A stretch of DNA of 64,000 nt, taken from assembly GCF_005048225.1 (NCBI RefSeq), contig NZ_SUNI01000001.1:496001-560000 (forward strand), written 5' to 3'. This DNA comes from Paracoccus gahaiensis (lineage in GTDB: Bacteria > Pseudomonadota > Alphaproteobacteria > Rhodobacterales > Rhodobacteraceae). This document shows, piece by piece, positions 39,908-49,707 of this stretch. Within the stretch, counting starts at the first letter, position 1; every line of letters starts with the position of its first letter. The notes beneath the pieces are model-generated. The model was given only the letters and a program-made list of their open reading frames with translations. It was not told where the DNA came from and ran no database searches. The position numbers were made by a program, and so were the translations under genes.

Positions 39908-41314
39908 ATGCGCTACAGCCGCGATCTGCGAGGATATGGCGAAACCACCCCCGATCCCCGCTGGCCGGGTGGCGCCCGCATCGCGGTTCAGATCGTGCTG
40001 AATTACGAGGAGGGCGGCGAGAACAGCATCGAGCATGGCGACCCCGCCTCCGAAGCGTTCCTGTCCGAGATCATCGGCGCCCAGCCCTGGCCCGGCCAGC
40101 GGCACTGGAACATGGAATCGATCTATGATTACGGCGCGCGGTCGGGCTTCTGGCGGATGCACCGGCTGCTGAAGGACATCCCCGTCACCGTCTACGGCGT
40201 GGCCACCGCGCTGGAGCGCAGCCCCGAACAGGTCGCCGCCATGCAATCCGCCGGGTGGGAAATCGCCACCCACGGGCTGAAATGGATCGACTATCGCAAC
40301 GTGCCCGCCGAGGTCGAGGCCGACCACATCGCGCAGGCCGTGGCGCTACACACCGCCGTCACCGGCCAGCGCCCCCACGGCTTCTATCAGGGCCGCACCT
40401 CGATGAACACGGTGGCGCTTGGCTGCGAGGAAGGCGGCTTCGCCTATCTGGCCGACACCATCGCGGACGAGCTGCCCTATTGGCATGTCCACAAGGACCG
40501 CCCGCAGCTGATGGTGCCCTATACGATGGACGCCAACGACATGCGCTTTTCCAGCGGCCAGGGCTTCGGCACCGGCACGGATTTCTTCGACTACCTGCGC
40601 GACAGCTTTGACATGCTCTATGCCGAGGGTGCGGCGGGGGCGCCCAAGATGATGTCCATCGGCCTGCACTGCCGCCTGGCGGGCCGGCCCGGCCGTGCGA
40701 TGGCCATCCAGCGCTTCCTGGATCATGCCCGCGCGCATGAGGGCGTCTGGTTCGCCTCGCGCCTGGACATCGCGCGCCACTGGGCCGAGGAGCATCCCTA
40801 TCGGCCCCGCACCCGCCCCTCGCAGATGGCGCGTGCCGATTTCGTCGCCCGCTTCGGCGGGGTTTACGAACATTCGCCCGTCATCGCCGAACGGGTCTGG
40901 GACGCCGAGATGGGCGCCGTCCATGACAGCGCCCAAGGGCTGGCCGCCCGCATGGCGCAGATCTTCCGACAGGCCGGCGACGAGGAGCGGCTTGGCATCC
41001 TGCGCGCCCATCCCGATCTGGCGGGCAAGCTGGCGATGGCCCGGCGCCTGACCGAGGACAGCAGCGCCGAACAGGCCAGCGCCGGGCTCGACGCGCTGAC
41101 CAACGCGGAGCGCGCCGGGTTCACGCAATTGAACGACGCCTATGTCGCGCGCCACGGCTTTCCCTTCATCATCGCGGTGCGCGACCATGACAAGGCGGGC
41201 ATCCTGTCGGCCATGCAGACCCGCCTGGACAACGACACCGCGACCGAACGCGCCACCGCCGAGGCTCAGGTGATCCGCATCGCCACCCTCCGCCTCAAGG
41301 ATCTTCTCGCATGA
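39908..41314 (+). CDS. puuE: Allantoinase PuuE fused to OHCU decarboxylase UraD
   Basis: This 468-residue protein joins two purine enzymes. Residues 1-~300 are a PuuE-type, polysaccharide-deacetylase-fold allantoinase (RYSRDLRGYG, HWNMESIYDYGARSGFWR, ATHGLKWIDYR). Residues ~306-468 are a UraD domain (EHSPVIAERVW, catalytic H368 in HPDLAG, E388 in SSAEQ, and RHGFPFIIAVR). UraD makes S-allantoin from OHCU and PuuE opens it to allantoate, so the fusion covers consecutive steps. The ATG at 39908 follows AAAGGGG; codons upstream in frame do not look coding. It overlaps allE by 4 bp. Confidence 0.93.
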   Translation: MRYSRDLRGYGETTPDPRWPGGARIAVQIVLNYEEGGENSIEHGDPASEAFLSEIIGAQPWPGQRHWNMESIYDYGARSGFWRMHRLLKDIPVTVYGVATALERSPEQVAAMQSAGWEIATHGLKWIDYRNVPAEVEADHIAQAVALHTAVTGQRPHGFYQGRTSMNTVALGCEEGGFAYLADTIADELPYWHVHKDRPQLMVPYTMDANDMRFSSGQGFGTGTDFFDYLRDSFDMLYAEGAAGAPKMMSIGLHCRLAGRPGRAMAIQRFLDHARAHEGVWFASRLDIARHWAEEHPYRPRTRPSQMARADFVARFGGVYEHSPVIAERVWDAEMGAVHDSAQGLAARMAQIFRQAGDEERLGILRAHPDLAGKLAMARRLTEDSSAEQASAGLDALTNAERAGFTQLNDAYVARHGFPFIIAVRDHDKAGILSAMQTRLDNDTATERATAEAQVIRIATLRLKDLLA

Positions 41315-42210
41315 CCCAGACCGGCCCCGCAGGCGCCCCCACCGGCGACATCGCGCAACTGCCCGCCGAGGACGCGACCCCGGCCCGCATCCGCTATGCC
41401 GGCCCCGTGGCGGGCCTGCCGCCCCAGACCGGCATGACCACCGACACGGCGGTCTTCACCAATGCCTATGCGGTCATCCCGCGCACGGTCATGCGCGACA
41501 TCGTCACCAGCTATCTGCCCGGCTGGCAGGGCATGCGCTTCTGGATGCTGGCCCGCCCCCTGTCGGGCTTTGCCGAGACCTTCAGCCAGTACATCGTCGA
41601 ACTGGCCGAGGGGGGCGGCAGCGACACCCCCGATGACGACCCCCAGATCCAGCACGCGATCTTCGTCACCGGCGGCGACATGCAGGTGGTCATCGACGGG
41701 ACCGAGCATCTGCTGACCCCCGGCGGCTTCGCCTATATCCCGCCCGGTACGCCCTGGCGGGTGCGCAACCGCACGGCGGGGCCTGCGGGCTTTCACTGGT
41801 GGCGCAAGCGCTGGCAGCCGGCAGCTGGCACTGAACGGCCCGACCCCATCGTGGTGCAGGAACAAGACATCGCGCCCTCGATGATGCCCGACACGGACGG
41901 GGCCTGGGGCACGACCCGCTTCATGGACCCCGCCGATCTGCGCCACGACATGCACATCACCGTGGTGACCTTCAAGCCCGGCGGCTCGATCCCCTTCGCC
42001 GAGACGCATGTGATGGAGCACGGCCTCTTCGTGCTGGACGGCAAGGCCGTCTACCGCCTGAACCGCGACTGGATCGAGGTCGGGCCCGGCGATTTCATGT
42101 GGCTGCGCGCCTTCTGCCCGCAGGCCTGCTATGCGGGCGGCCCGGGGCCGTTCCGCTACCTGCTTTACAAGGACGTGAACCGCCACGCGCCGCTCTGGCC
42201 GAACCGCTGA
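41311..42210 (+). CDS. allE: (S)-ureidoglycine aminohydrolase
   Basis: This 299-residue bicupin protein converts S-ureidoglycine to S-ureidoglycolate with release of ammonia. The C-terminal cupin holds the manganese-binding motif ETHVMEHGLFVLDG and the typical FCPQACYAGGPG end. The N-terminal cupin contains the degenerate counterpart. It is often annotated as an allantoicase-like bifunctional protein. It follows puuE-uraD in an ATGA junction. The enzyme for the step between, allantoate amidohydrolase, is missing from the window. Confidence 0.9.
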   Translation: MTQTGPAGAPTGDIAQLPAEDATPARIRYAGPVAGLPPQTGMTTDTAVFTNAYAVIPRTVMRDIVTSYLPGWQGMRFWMLARPLSGFAETFSQYIVELAEGGGSDTPDDDPQIQHAIFVTGGDMQVVIDGTEHLLTPGGFAYIPPGTPWRVRNRTAGPAGFHWWRKRWQPAAGTERPDPIVVQEQDIAPSMMPDTDGAWGTTRFMDPADLRHDMHITVVTFKPGGSIPFAETHVMEHGLFVLDGKAVYRLNRDWIEVGPGDFMWLRAFCPQACYAGGPGPFRYLLYKDVNRHAPLWPNR

Positions 42211-42226
42211 CGGGCCGGGGCCAGGG

Positions 42227-42556
42227 TCACTTCATCGGATCATGGCCCCAGTTCATCAGGGAAAAGCGCCAGTCGCTGTGCGCCTTGTCCTTGTCAGGAC
42301 CGCCCTGCGCCAGATGGCGCTTGATATAGCCATTGACCTTGGCCATGTGCGACCAGTCGTCCTCGGACAGGTCGGCCTTCTTCTTGTCCTTGATGCGCAA
42401 GATATGGCGGCCCGACTTGTGGCCGGTGCTTTCGCCCTCGCCGCCGGTATCGCCGACGGACTTGCTGTCCTCGGTCTCCAGCCAGTCCTTCAGTTCGGTC
42501 GGGGTCATGTTGACCAGCTCCTGCCAGTCGCTCCAGGTGTCGTCCTGCGATGCCAT
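42227..42556 (-). CDS. DUF3140 family protein
   Basis: This 109-residue protein belongs to DUF3140: highly charged, with DWLETEDSKSVGD, the lysine/arginine stretch HKSGRHILRIKDKKK and HMAKVNGYIKRHLAQ. It is probably cytoplasmic and may bind nucleic acid, though no function is established. The ATG at 42556 has GGAGG 6 bp upstream. It lies downstream of the DMT transporter gene and convergent with allE. Confidence 0.8.
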   Translation of the reverse strand: MASQDDTWSDWQELVNMTPTELKDWLETEDSKSVGDTGGEGESTGHKSGRHILRIKDKKKADLSEDDWSHMAKVNGYIKRHLAQGGPDKDKAHSDWRFSLMNWGHDPMK

Positions 42557-42618
42557 CTCGTCCTCCGTCATGGGTTGCGGGGGGCGAACCCCGGCGCGCG
42601 GGGCGCGGTTCCCCGCCC

Positions 42619-43554
42619 TCAGCCCTTGGTGGCGCCCACGGCGGGGGTGATGGTCCGCGCCCGGACCCTCGCCTCGCGCCAGGTGATATAGCTGATCGCC
42701 CCGATCATCAGACCGCCGCCCAGAAGCACCCACCCGTCCATCGGCTCGTGAAAGACCAGCACGCCCACCAGGCTGGCCCAGACCAGCTGCAGGAAGGTCA
42801 CCGGCTGCGTCACCGCCAAGGGCGCGGCGGCGAAGGCCCGCGTCATCGTGTAATGCCCTGCCGTGGCGAAGACCGCGACCAGCCCCAGCCAGCCCAGCTG
42901 CGCCCAGGTCGGCGGCACCCATTGCGCGATGGCCAGCGGCGCCAGCCCGATCGACACGGTCAGCGACATCATCGCCACCACCACCGAGGCCGGCACCCGC
43001 CCCGACAGCTGCTTGGCCACCAGATAGGAGGCTCCGAAGGCGACCGCGGCCAGGACCTGCGACAGATGCCCGGGATCCAGTTCGCGCAGCCCCGGGCGCA
43101 GCACGATCAGCGCGCCCATCAGTGCGACGCCCACCGCGATCATGCGCCGCGCCGCAAGCCGCTCGCCCAGAAACAGCGCCGCCCCCAGGGTCACGATGAT
43201 CGGGTTGAGAAAGCCGATGGCGGTCACCTCGGCCACGGTGATGCGCGACATGGCATAGAACCACGCCACCACCGCCACCACATGCAGCACGCCGCGCAGC
43301 GCGAACATCCCCCACACATCGCGGGGAAACCCACCCCGCAGGGCGCTCAGGATCACCGGGGCCAGGAAGACCAGCCCGAACAGAAACCGGATGAAGGCCG
43401 CCTGCGCCGCCGGCAGCGCCCCCTCCAGCCCGCGCACGATGGTGTTGACGCCGACGAAGCACAGCCCCGTCACCAGCATCCAGCCCATGCCAACCAGATC
43501 GCGGCGCGTGTGAGGTTCCATCTGCATCATCTGCAATTGTCGGGTTTTCCCCAT
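42619..43554 (-). CDS. DMT-superfamily transporter with two EamA domains
   Basis: This 311-residue membrane protein has ten predicted segments in two EamA repeats (about 20-150 and 165-295). Features include FIRFLFGLVFLAP, NPIIVTLGAALFLGE in repeat 1 and PVTFLQLVWASLVGVLVFHE in repeat 2. Such proteins export metabolites or amino acids; the substrate is unknown. It is separated from yebC by a composite repeat and from DUF3140 by 62 bp. Confidence 0.88.
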   Translation of the reverse strand: MGKTRQLQMMQMEPHTRRDLVGMGWMLVTGLCFVGVNTIVRGLEGALPAAQAAFIRFLFGLVFLAPVILSALRGGFPRDVWGMFALRGVLHVVAVVAWFYAMSRITVAEVTAIGFLNPIIVTLGAALFLGERLAARRMIAVGVALMGALIVLRPGLRELDPGHLSQVLAAVAFGASYLVAKQLSGRVPASVVVAMMSLTVSIGLAPLAIAQWVPPTWAQLGWLGLVAVFATAGHYTMTRAFAAAPLAVTQPVTFLQLVWASLVGVLVFHEPMDGWVLLGGGLMIGAISYITWREARVRARTITPAVGATKG

Positions 43555-43602
43555 GGACGCAAGCCCCCACGAGAGCCGCGCCCCTTACAGACGCGGCCTC
43601 CC

Positions 43603-43649
43603 CCTTTCATCTTGGCAGAAATATCCCGGGGTCCGGGGCAGAGCCCCGG
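43603..43649 (-). repeat. Composite intergenic repeat, copy 3, downstream of yebC
   Basis: On the minus strand a CCGGGGC/GCCCCGG hairpin (43633-43649) lies 10 bp after the yebC stop, followed by CCCCGGGATATTTCTGCC and AAGATGAAAGG (43603-43631). Orientation is sense relative to yebC, consistent with transcription termination. Confidence 0.75.
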
Positions 43650-43659
43650 TTCCCAGCCC

Positions 43660-44403
43660 TCACAACTGCGCCGCGACCTCTTCGGAAATGTCGAAATTCC
43701 CGGTCACGGTCTGCACGTCGTCGTCATCCTCCAGCGTGTCGATCAGCCGCATCAGCTTCTGCGCGGTCTCCAGATCGGTCACCTCGGTCGGGGCCTGCGG
43801 CTTCCAGATCAGCTTGGCGGTGTCGGCATCTCCCAGGGAGGCCTCCAGCGCGGCCGAGACCTCGTTCAGCGCCGTGTCCGCGCAATAGATCCAGTGGCCT
43901 TCGTCGTCGCTCTCCACATCGTCGGCGCCCGCCTCGATGGCGGCCAGCATGACCGTGTCGGCATCGCCCGCAGATGCCGGATAGACGATCTCGCCCACCC
44001 GGTCGAACATGAAGCTGACCGATCCGGTCTGGCCCATGTCGCCGCCCGACTTGGTGAAGTAGCTGCGCACGTTGGACGCGGTGCGGTTGCGGTTGTCGGT
44101 CATCGCCTCGACCACCAGCGCGATGCCGTTGGGGCCATAGCCCTCGTAGCGGATCTCGTCATAGCTTTCCGCGTCGCCGCCCTGCGACTTCTTGATGGCG
44201 CGGTCGATCACGTCCTTGGGGACGGATTTGACCTTGGCCTCCTTGACGGCCATGCGCAGGCGGGGATTTTTCTCGGGATCGGGATCGCCCATCTTGGCGG
44301 CGACGGTGATCTCTTTGGCCAGCTTCGAGAACAGCTTGGACCGCAGCTTGTCCTGCCGGCCCTTGCGGTGCTGGATGTTGGCCCATTTGGAATGACCTGC
44401 CAT
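43660..44403 (-). CDS. yebC: YebC/PmpR-family protein
   Basis: This 247-residue protein begins [18 protein letters not shown], the family hallmark, and has the [15 protein letters not shown] and [10 protein letters not shown] blocks. YebC proteins act as DNA-binding regulators or, in several species, help ribosomes through proline stretches. Both halves and the acidic C-terminus are intact. It stands alone with a composite repeat at its 3' end. Confidence 0.94.
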   Translation of the reverse strand: MAGHSKWANIQHRKGRQDKLRSKLFSKLAKEITVAAKMGDPDPEKNPRLRMAVKEAKVKSVPKDVIDRAIKKSQGGDAESYDEIRYEGYGPNGIALVVEAMTDNRNRTASNVRSYFTKSGGDMGQTGSVSFMFDRVGEIVYPASAGDADTVMLAAIEAGADDVESDDEGHWIYCADTALNEVSAALEASLGDADTAKLIWKPQAPTEVTDLETAQKLMRLIDTLEDDDDVQTVTGNFDISEEVAAQL

Positions 44404-44544
44404 GTCGGGTCGTCCTTCGTCATGCGGTAAAAATGAGGAGTGTCGGGCGCTTCTAGTCCAGCCGCCCCCCCCATCGCAAGACGAACCGGAAAGACCCGGG
44501 CCGCGTTCGACGCAAAGGCTCCGATTTCGGACCGAAGGGACATG

Positions 44545-46326
44545 ATGACAACCGACCAGATGATGCTGTTCGCCCTCTTGGGCGTGATCGTGGGACTGAT
44601 GCTGTGGGGACGCTTCCGCTACGATCTGGTGGCCTTTGCCGGGCTGATGGCGGCGGTGCTTCTGGGGCTGGTGCCCTCGGCGCAGGCCTTCTCGGGCTTC
44701 GGCAACCCGACGACGCTGATCGTGGCGCTGGTGCTGATCGCCACGGCGGGGCTGACGCGGTCGGGCGCGGTGGCGCGGCTGACGCGGCTTATGTCGGGGC
44801 GCGACCGCGGCACGACCGGGCATATCCTGCTGTTCGGGGGCGTGGGCGCGCTCTTGTCGGGCTTCATGAACAACATCGCGGCGCTCGCCATGCTGATGCC
44901 CGTCGACCTGCAGACCGGGCGCAAGCTGGGCCGTGCGGCGGGGCTGACGCTGATGCCTTTGGCCTTCGCCACGATCCTCGGCGGCATGCTGACGCTGATC
45001 GGCACGCCGCCCAACCTGATCGTCTCGGGCTTTCGCGCCGATGTGCTGGGCGAGCCCTATCGCATGTTCGACTTCCTGCCGGTGGGCGGGGCCGTGGCGC
45101 TGGCGGGTCTGGCCTTCATCGCGCTGATCGGCTGGCGGCTGATCCCGCGCCCCGACGAGGGAGAGGCCGGCACCGAGGCCGACAGCCGCCAGCGCCGCTA
45201 TGTCACCAGCCTGGTGGTGACCGAGGCCAGCCTGCCCGCCGCCCGCACCATCCGCGAGGCCCGGGCCGAGGCGGCGGGCGCGGGCGTGCGCATCACCGGC
45301 CTCGTCCGGCACGGGCAGGAGGTGGAGGGCCCGCTGGACGATCAGGTGCTGGAGGATGGCGACATCCTGATCCTGCGCAGCACCCCGGGCGCTCTGGACG
45401 AGTTCCGCTCGACCTCGAACCTGGCCTTTCCCGACGGCAGGCAGGAGCCGCGCGCCCGCAAGGATGCCGAGGGCCAGCAACTGATCGAATGCCTCGTCTC
45501 GGTCGCGGCCCAGATCGCGGGTCGCTCGGCGCAGGGCTTCGGGCTGGCCAACCGCCATGACAGCGTGCTGATCGGGCTGCGCCGCGACGGCGTGGCCCTG
45601 CGGCGCGGGCTGGCGCGGCAGGATCTGCGCGCGGGCGACATGCTGCTGATCCTGGTGCCGGAAAGCCGGGTGGCCGATCTTCTGGCCGCGACCGGCCTGC
45701 TGCGCCTGGACGGCGGCAGCCTGCCCGTGCAGCGCGAGCGTCACATGCGTGCGGCGGTGGGCCTCTTCGCGCTGGCCGTCCTGGCCGCCACCTTCGATCT
45801 GACGACCATGCCCATCGCGCTTGGCTGCGTGATCATCGCCTATGTGCTGTTCGGGGTGCTGTCGGTCCACGAGCTTTACGACCATGTCGACTGGCCGGTG
45901 ATCGTGCTTCTGGGCTCGATGATCCCGCTTGGGCTGGCGCTGGACGCCACTGGCGGCTCGGCCCTGATCGCCGGGGGACTGGCGCGCCTGACCGAGGGTT
46001 ATCCGGCCTGGGTCGCGCTGGTGATCCTGATGGGGGGCACGATGTGCCTGTCGGACGTGCTGAACAACAACGCCACCACGATCATCGCCGCCCCGGTCAG
46101 CATCCGTCTGGCCGAGCAGCTGCAGGTGCAACCCGACGCCTTCCTGATGGGCGTGGCGGTCGCGGCCTCCTGCGCCTTCCTGACGCCCATCGGGCACCAG
46201 AACAACACGCTGATCCTGGGGCCGGGCAACTACCGCTTCGGAGATTACTGGCGCATGGGCCTGCCGCTGGAGATCATCGTGATGGTCGTGGCCGTGCCGC
46301 TGCTGCTGATCGTCTGGCCGCTGTGA
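44545..46326 (+). CDS. SLC13-family permease with TrkA-C domains (first of a pair)
   Basis: This 593-residue transporter has an N-terminal group of membrane segments (about 5-190), two cytoplasmic TrkA-C domains (about 205-400, e.g. [14 protein letters not shown] and [13 protein letters not shown]) and a C-terminal membrane group (about 415-593). The anion-transporter motifs [10 protein letters not shown] and [11 protein letters not shown] are present. The substrate may be a di/tricarboxylate or sulfate. ATG 44545 is better spaced from AAGGGA than the adjacent ATG at 44542. A close relative lies convergently 430 bp away. Confidence 0.88.
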   Translation: MTTDQMMLFALLGVIVGLMLWGRFRYDLVAFAGLMAAVLLGLVPSAQAFSGFGNPTTLIVALVLIATAGLTRSGAVARLTRLMSGRDRGTTGHILLFGGVGALLSGFMNNIAALAMLMPVDLQTGRKLGRAAGLTLMPLAFATILGGMLTLIGTPPNLIVSGFRADVLGEPYRMFDFLPVGGAVALAGLAFIALIGWRLIPRPDEGEAGTEADSRQRRYVTSLVVTEASLPAARTIREARAEAAGAGVRITGLVRHGQEVEGPLDDQVLEDGDILILRSTPGALDEFRSTSNLAFPDGRQEPRARKDAEGQQLIECLVSVAAQIAGRSAQGFGLANRHDSVLIGLRRDGVALRRGLARQDLRAGDMLLILVPESRVADLLAATGLLRLDGGSLPVQRERHMRAAVGLFALAVLAATFDLTTMPIALGCVIIAYVLFGVLSVHELYDHVDWPVIVLLGSMIPLGLALDATGGSALIAGGLARLTEGYPAWVALVILMGGTMCLSDVLNNNATTIIAAPVSIRLAEQLQVQPDAFLMGVAVAASCAFLTPIGHQNNTLILGPGNYRFGDYWRMGLPLEIIVMVVAVPLLLIVWPL

Positions 46327-46344
46327 CGCAGGGGCCCGACATGC

Positions 46345-46368
46345 AAAACGCGGCCCGAGGGGGCCGCG
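46345..46368 (-). terminator. Intrinsic terminator of the DUF1127 gene
   Basis: On the minus strand a CGCGGCCC/GGGCCGCG stem (46349-46368) is followed by TTTT (46348-46345). It lies 32 bp after the DUF1127 stop and 19 bp after the convergent permease stop. Confidence 0.75.
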
Positions 46369-46399
46369 ATCAGCAGGTCGACAGGATGTCGTCCGGTCT

Positions 46400-46627
46400 T
46401 TAGAGGGCAGCCGAGCCGCCCAGGATGCGACGGACTTCGCCGTCGCGCGTCAGGCCCTTGGCCGCCAGTTCTTGGTCGGACAGCTGGCTCAGGCGGTTCA
46501 GCGCCTTCATCTGCGGGCTGGCTTCGGCCAGCATGATCATGAAACGTCCCACGGCGCGGAACGGCGCCAGCAGGGCTGCGCCCGAAAAACCATTGGACGG
46601 GCGGTCGACAGAAGCGATGGTAGCCAT
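46400..46627 (-). CDS. DUF1127 mini-protein
   Basis: This 75-residue protein ends in a DUF1127 domain (about 45-73): [17 protein letters not shown] followed by [12 protein letters not shown]. Small DUF1127 proteins in alphaproteobacteria bind RNA or take part in phosphate/carbon and stress responses. AAGGAG lies 8 bp before the ATG at 46627. It has its own terminator and sits between the two SLC13-type permease genes. Confidence 0.85.
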   Translation of the reverse strand: MATIASVDRPSNGFSGAALLAPFRAVGRFMIMLAEASPQMKALNRLSQLSDQELAAKGLTRDGEVRRILGGSAAL

Positions 46628-46754
46628 TGCGGAAACTCCTTGCACGAGAAAGGCCGTTTCCTCCCCTGTACCCTAGATCGGACTTTGGGGCGAAGATCAC
46701 AACCGACGATGCTGCATGGCAGCATTGCGGCTGCGGCAAGCGGTTGCGGGGAAC

Positions 46755-48539
46755 CTATCCGTGCAGCGGCCAGACCAGCGGGATCACGATCGCCGCCACC
46801 ACCGCCATCAGCAGGTTCAGCGGCAGGCCGACCTTGATGAAGTCGGCAAAGCGATAGCCGCCCGGTCCATAGACCAGCGTGTTCGTCTGATAGCCGATGG
46901 GCGTGGCAAAGCTGGCGCTGGCCCCCATCATCACCGCGACGACCAGCGGGCGCGGATCGACGCCAAGCGTCAGGCCCAGGCTGATCGCCACCGGCGTCAC
47001 GATGACCGCGACCGCATTGTTCGTCACCGTCTCGGTCAGGGTGGTGGCCAGCATGTAGACCGCCAGCACCAGCGCCCAGGGCGGCAGCGTGACCATCCAG
47101 GGCGCGATGCGGTCCACGATCAGCTGCACCGAGCCGCTGTTCTCCAGCCCCGCGCCGACCGCGAGCATCGCGAAGATCAGCGCCATCAGGCGCCCGTCCA
47201 CGAAGGACAGCGCCTCGTCGGCATCGATGCAGCGCGTGCCCAGTACGACCGCCACGCCGATGAAGGACAGAAGCAGGATCGGCGCGACCTCGAAGGCCGA
47301 CAGCACAACGACGCCCAGCAGCACCGCCACCACGATGGGCGCATGCCTGCGGCGATAGGCGCGGTCCGAGGGCGCATTGACCTCGACCATGTCCATGTCG
47401 CTGGCCAGACGCTGGATGTCGGCCGGGGCGCCCTCCAGCAGCAGCGTGTCGCCCACGCGCACGACCAGATCGTCCAGTTGCCGCCCGATGTTCTGGTTCT
47501 TGCGATGCGCCGCCAGCACGTAGACGCCATAGCGGCGGCGCAGACGCATGGATCCCAGGCTGCGCCCGACCATGTGGCAGCCCGGCGTGATCAGCACCTC
47601 GACCGTCGAGGTCTCGACCGAGGACAGCTTGTCGACCATGCGCAGGTCCTTGTGGGTCTGCAGGCCCAGCACCTCGGACATGGGGGTGCGCAGCACGACC
47701 CGGTCGCCCTCTTCCAGCCGCACGGCGGGCAGGTCGCGGCGCAGCGAGGCGTCGCCGCGCAGCACGTCGATCACCCGGGCGCTGTCGCGGGCGAAGATGT
47801 CGACCCCGTCCAGCCCCCGCCCGACCAAGGCCGAGCCCTCGGGGATCGCCACTTCGGTGAAGAACTTCATCTTGCTGCGTCCTGACAGCAACTGCGACAT
47901 GGAATCGCGGTCGGGCAGCAGGCGGGGGGCGAAGATCAGCAGATAGGTTACGCCCACGATCGCCATGGGCAGGCCCACCCAGGTGATCTCGAAGATGGTG
48001 AAATGCTCCATCCCCGCGGAACGGGCCACGCCGTCCACCAGCAGGTTCGTGGAGGTGCCGATCAGCGTCATCGTGCCGCCCAGGATCGACAGATAGGACA
48101 GCGGGATCAGCAGCTTGGAGGGGGATTTGCCCATCTCCTTGGCCAGCTGCATGAAGATCGGCATCATCACCACGACCAGCGGCGTGTTGTTGACGAAGGC
48201 CGACATCACGCAGACCAGGACCGAGACCGAGGCCAGCGTCAGCATCGGATGGGCCCCGGCATGGCGCGCCGCCCGCTGGCCGATCCAGTCCAGCGCCCCG
48301 GTCCGAACCAGGCCGCCGACGATGATGAACATGAAGGCGATGGTCCAAGGCGCCGAGTTCGACAGCACCCCGGCGATGGCGTCGGTATCGAGGATGCCCA
48401 GGGACAGAAGCGTGACCGCACCGATGATGGCGGTGACCTCGGGGGGATAGGTTTCGCGGATGAACAGGGTCAGCATCGCGATGATGATGAAGATGGTGAC
48501 GACCGCGCTGGTCGTCCCGGTCAATTCAAATCCGAACAT
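46755..48539 (-). CDS. SLC13-family permease with TrkA-C domains (second of a pair)
   Basis: This 594-residue protein has the same plan as the permease at 44545: membrane segments, two TrkA-C domains (about 210-280, RLEEGDRVVLRTPMS; and 300-375, RVGDTLLLEGAP) and a second membrane group. Motifs GTSTNLLVDG and TNNAVAVIVTPVA mark the SLC13/DASS fold. The substrate is unknown. It lies upstream of the DUF1127 gene on the same strand, with a 127-bp gap. Confidence 0.88.
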   Translation of the reverse strand: MFGFELTGTTSAVVTIFIIIAMLTLFIRETYPPEVTAIIGAVTLLSLGILDTDAIAGVLSNSAPWTIAFMFIIVGGLVRTGALDWIGQRAARHAGAHPMLTLASVSVLVCVMSAFVNNTPLVVVMMPIFMQLAKEMGKSPSKLLIPLSYLSILGGTMTLIGTSTNLLVDGVARSAGMEHFTIFEITWVGLPMAIVGVTYLLIFAPRLLPDRDSMSQLLSGRSKMKFFTEVAIPEGSALVGRGLDGVDIFARDSARVIDVLRGDASLRRDLPAVRLEEGDRVVLRTPMSEVLGLQTHKDLRMVDKLSSVETSTVEVLITPGCHMVGRSLGSMRLRRRYGVYVLAAHRKNQNIGRQLDDLVVRVGDTLLLEGAPADIQRLASDMDMVEVNAPSDRAYRRRHAPIVVAVLLGVVVLSAFEVAPILLLSFIGVAVVLGTRCIDADEALSFVDGRLMALIFAMLAVGAGLENSGSVQLIVDRIAPWMVTLPPWALVLAVYMLATTLTETVTNNAVAVIVTPVAISLGLTLGVDPRPLVVAVMMGASASFATPIGYQTNTLVYGPGGYRFADFIKVGLPLNLLMAVVAAIVIPLVWPLHG

Positions 48540-48750
48540 TCAAAACTCTATCCTGCCACGGTCCCTGCCGCATCGGGGCACTCTGCGCCGGAACCCCGAC
48601 GCGCCGCAAGCCGTCTTCGCAGGTGCAGCAGAGCGCAAATGCCCTGATCTTGACCTTCGAAAGGACTGAACCGGATGGGTTACTTCCGGGTGCAGACCCG
48701 GCCCTGCCTAGGTCCCGCAAGCCGGTATTCCCGGGCGTTCACCGACGATG

Positions 48751-49566
48751 TCAGGCCGGATGCGTTCCCGCCAGCCGCCCGCCATCGCGCACCGGCACGA
48801 CGCTGCGCGCCAGCCCGGTGCGGTCGTCCGTCTCGACCAGCACGCCCGACAGGGTCGCCTCGCCCTCGGCCGGGGTGAAGCGGTCGCGGGCCATGCCGGT
48901 GATGAAGCGGCGCAGGGGCTCGGCCTTGTCCATGCCGATGACGCTGTCATAGTCGCCGCACATGCCGGCATCGCTCTGGAAGGCGGTGCCGCGCGGCAGG
49001 ATCTGCGTGTCGGCGGTGGGCACATGGGTATGGGTGCCCACGACCAGACTGGCGCGCCCGTCGCAGAAATGGCCCACGGCCATCTTCTCGCTGGTGGCCT
49101 CGGCATGGATGTCGACCAGCGCCGCCTGCACCATCCCGCCCGGAGGATGGGCGCGCAGCACCCCGTCCAGCGCCGAGAACGGATCGTCATAGGGCCGCGA
49201 CATGAACACCTGCCCCAAGGCCTGCACGATCAGCGCCTTGCGCCCGCGCCCGTCGCTGATGATGGCATGGCCGCGCCCCGGCGCCTCGCGGGCGAAGTTC
49301 AGGGGCCGGATGATGCGCGGCTCGCGCTCGATGAAGGTCAGCATGTCCTTCTGATCGAAGGCATGATCGCCCAAGGTCAGGGCATCGGCCCCGGCCTCCA
49401 GCAGCAGTTGCGCGTGACCGGCGGTGACCCCTCGCCCGCCGCTGGCGTTTTCCGCGTTCACGATCACCAGATCGGCCTTCAGCCGCGCCCGCAGGCCCGC
49501 CAGCCGTTCGGTGATCGCCCGACGGCCCGCACGGCCCATCACATCGCCAAGGAAAAGGATTTTCAT
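48751..49566 (-). CDS. YmdB-type metallophosphoesterase
   Basis: This 271-residue enzyme matches the TIGR00282/YmdB family of phosphodiesterases that act on 2',3'-cyclic nucleotides. Metal-binding blocks include FLGDVMGRAGR (D8), VNAENASGG, GDHAFDQKD and GTHTHVPTAD. It is usually a cytoplasmic enzyme affecting biofilm and motility in Firmicutes; the role here is unknown. It lies downstream of cspA, separated by a terminator. Confidence 0.88.
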   Translation of the reverse strand: MKILFLGDVMGRAGRRAITERLAGLRARLKADLVIVNAENASGGRGVTAGHAQLLLEAGADALTLGDHAFDQKDMLTFIEREPRIIRPLNFAREAPGRGHAIISDGRGRKALIVQALGQVFMSRPYDDPFSALDGVLRAHPPGGMVQAALVDIHAEATSEKMAVGHFCDGRASLVVGTHTHVPTADTQILPRGTAFQSDAGMCGDYDSVIGMDKAEPLRRFITGMARDRFTPAEGEATLSGVLVETDDRTGLARSVVPVRDGGRLAGTHPA

Positions 49567-49654
49567 GCCGCCCTGCTAGGCGAAAGCCCGGGGCAACTCA
49601 AGCCCGCATGCACAGGCAGAATCGACCCATCCGCCTGCCCGGACGGCAGACAGC

Positions 49655-49682
49655 AAAAAGGGCCGCCCGAGGGCAGCCCTTT
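49655..49682 (-). terminator. Intrinsic terminator of cspA
   Basis: On the minus strand AAAGGGC (49682-49676) and GCCCTTT (49663-49657) form a stem with an inner GCCC/GGGC stem, followed by a T-run (49659-49655). It lies 25 bp after the cspA stop. Confidence 0.8.
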
Positions 49683-49707
49683 CCATTAGCTCGCAATCAG
49701 CGTCGGT

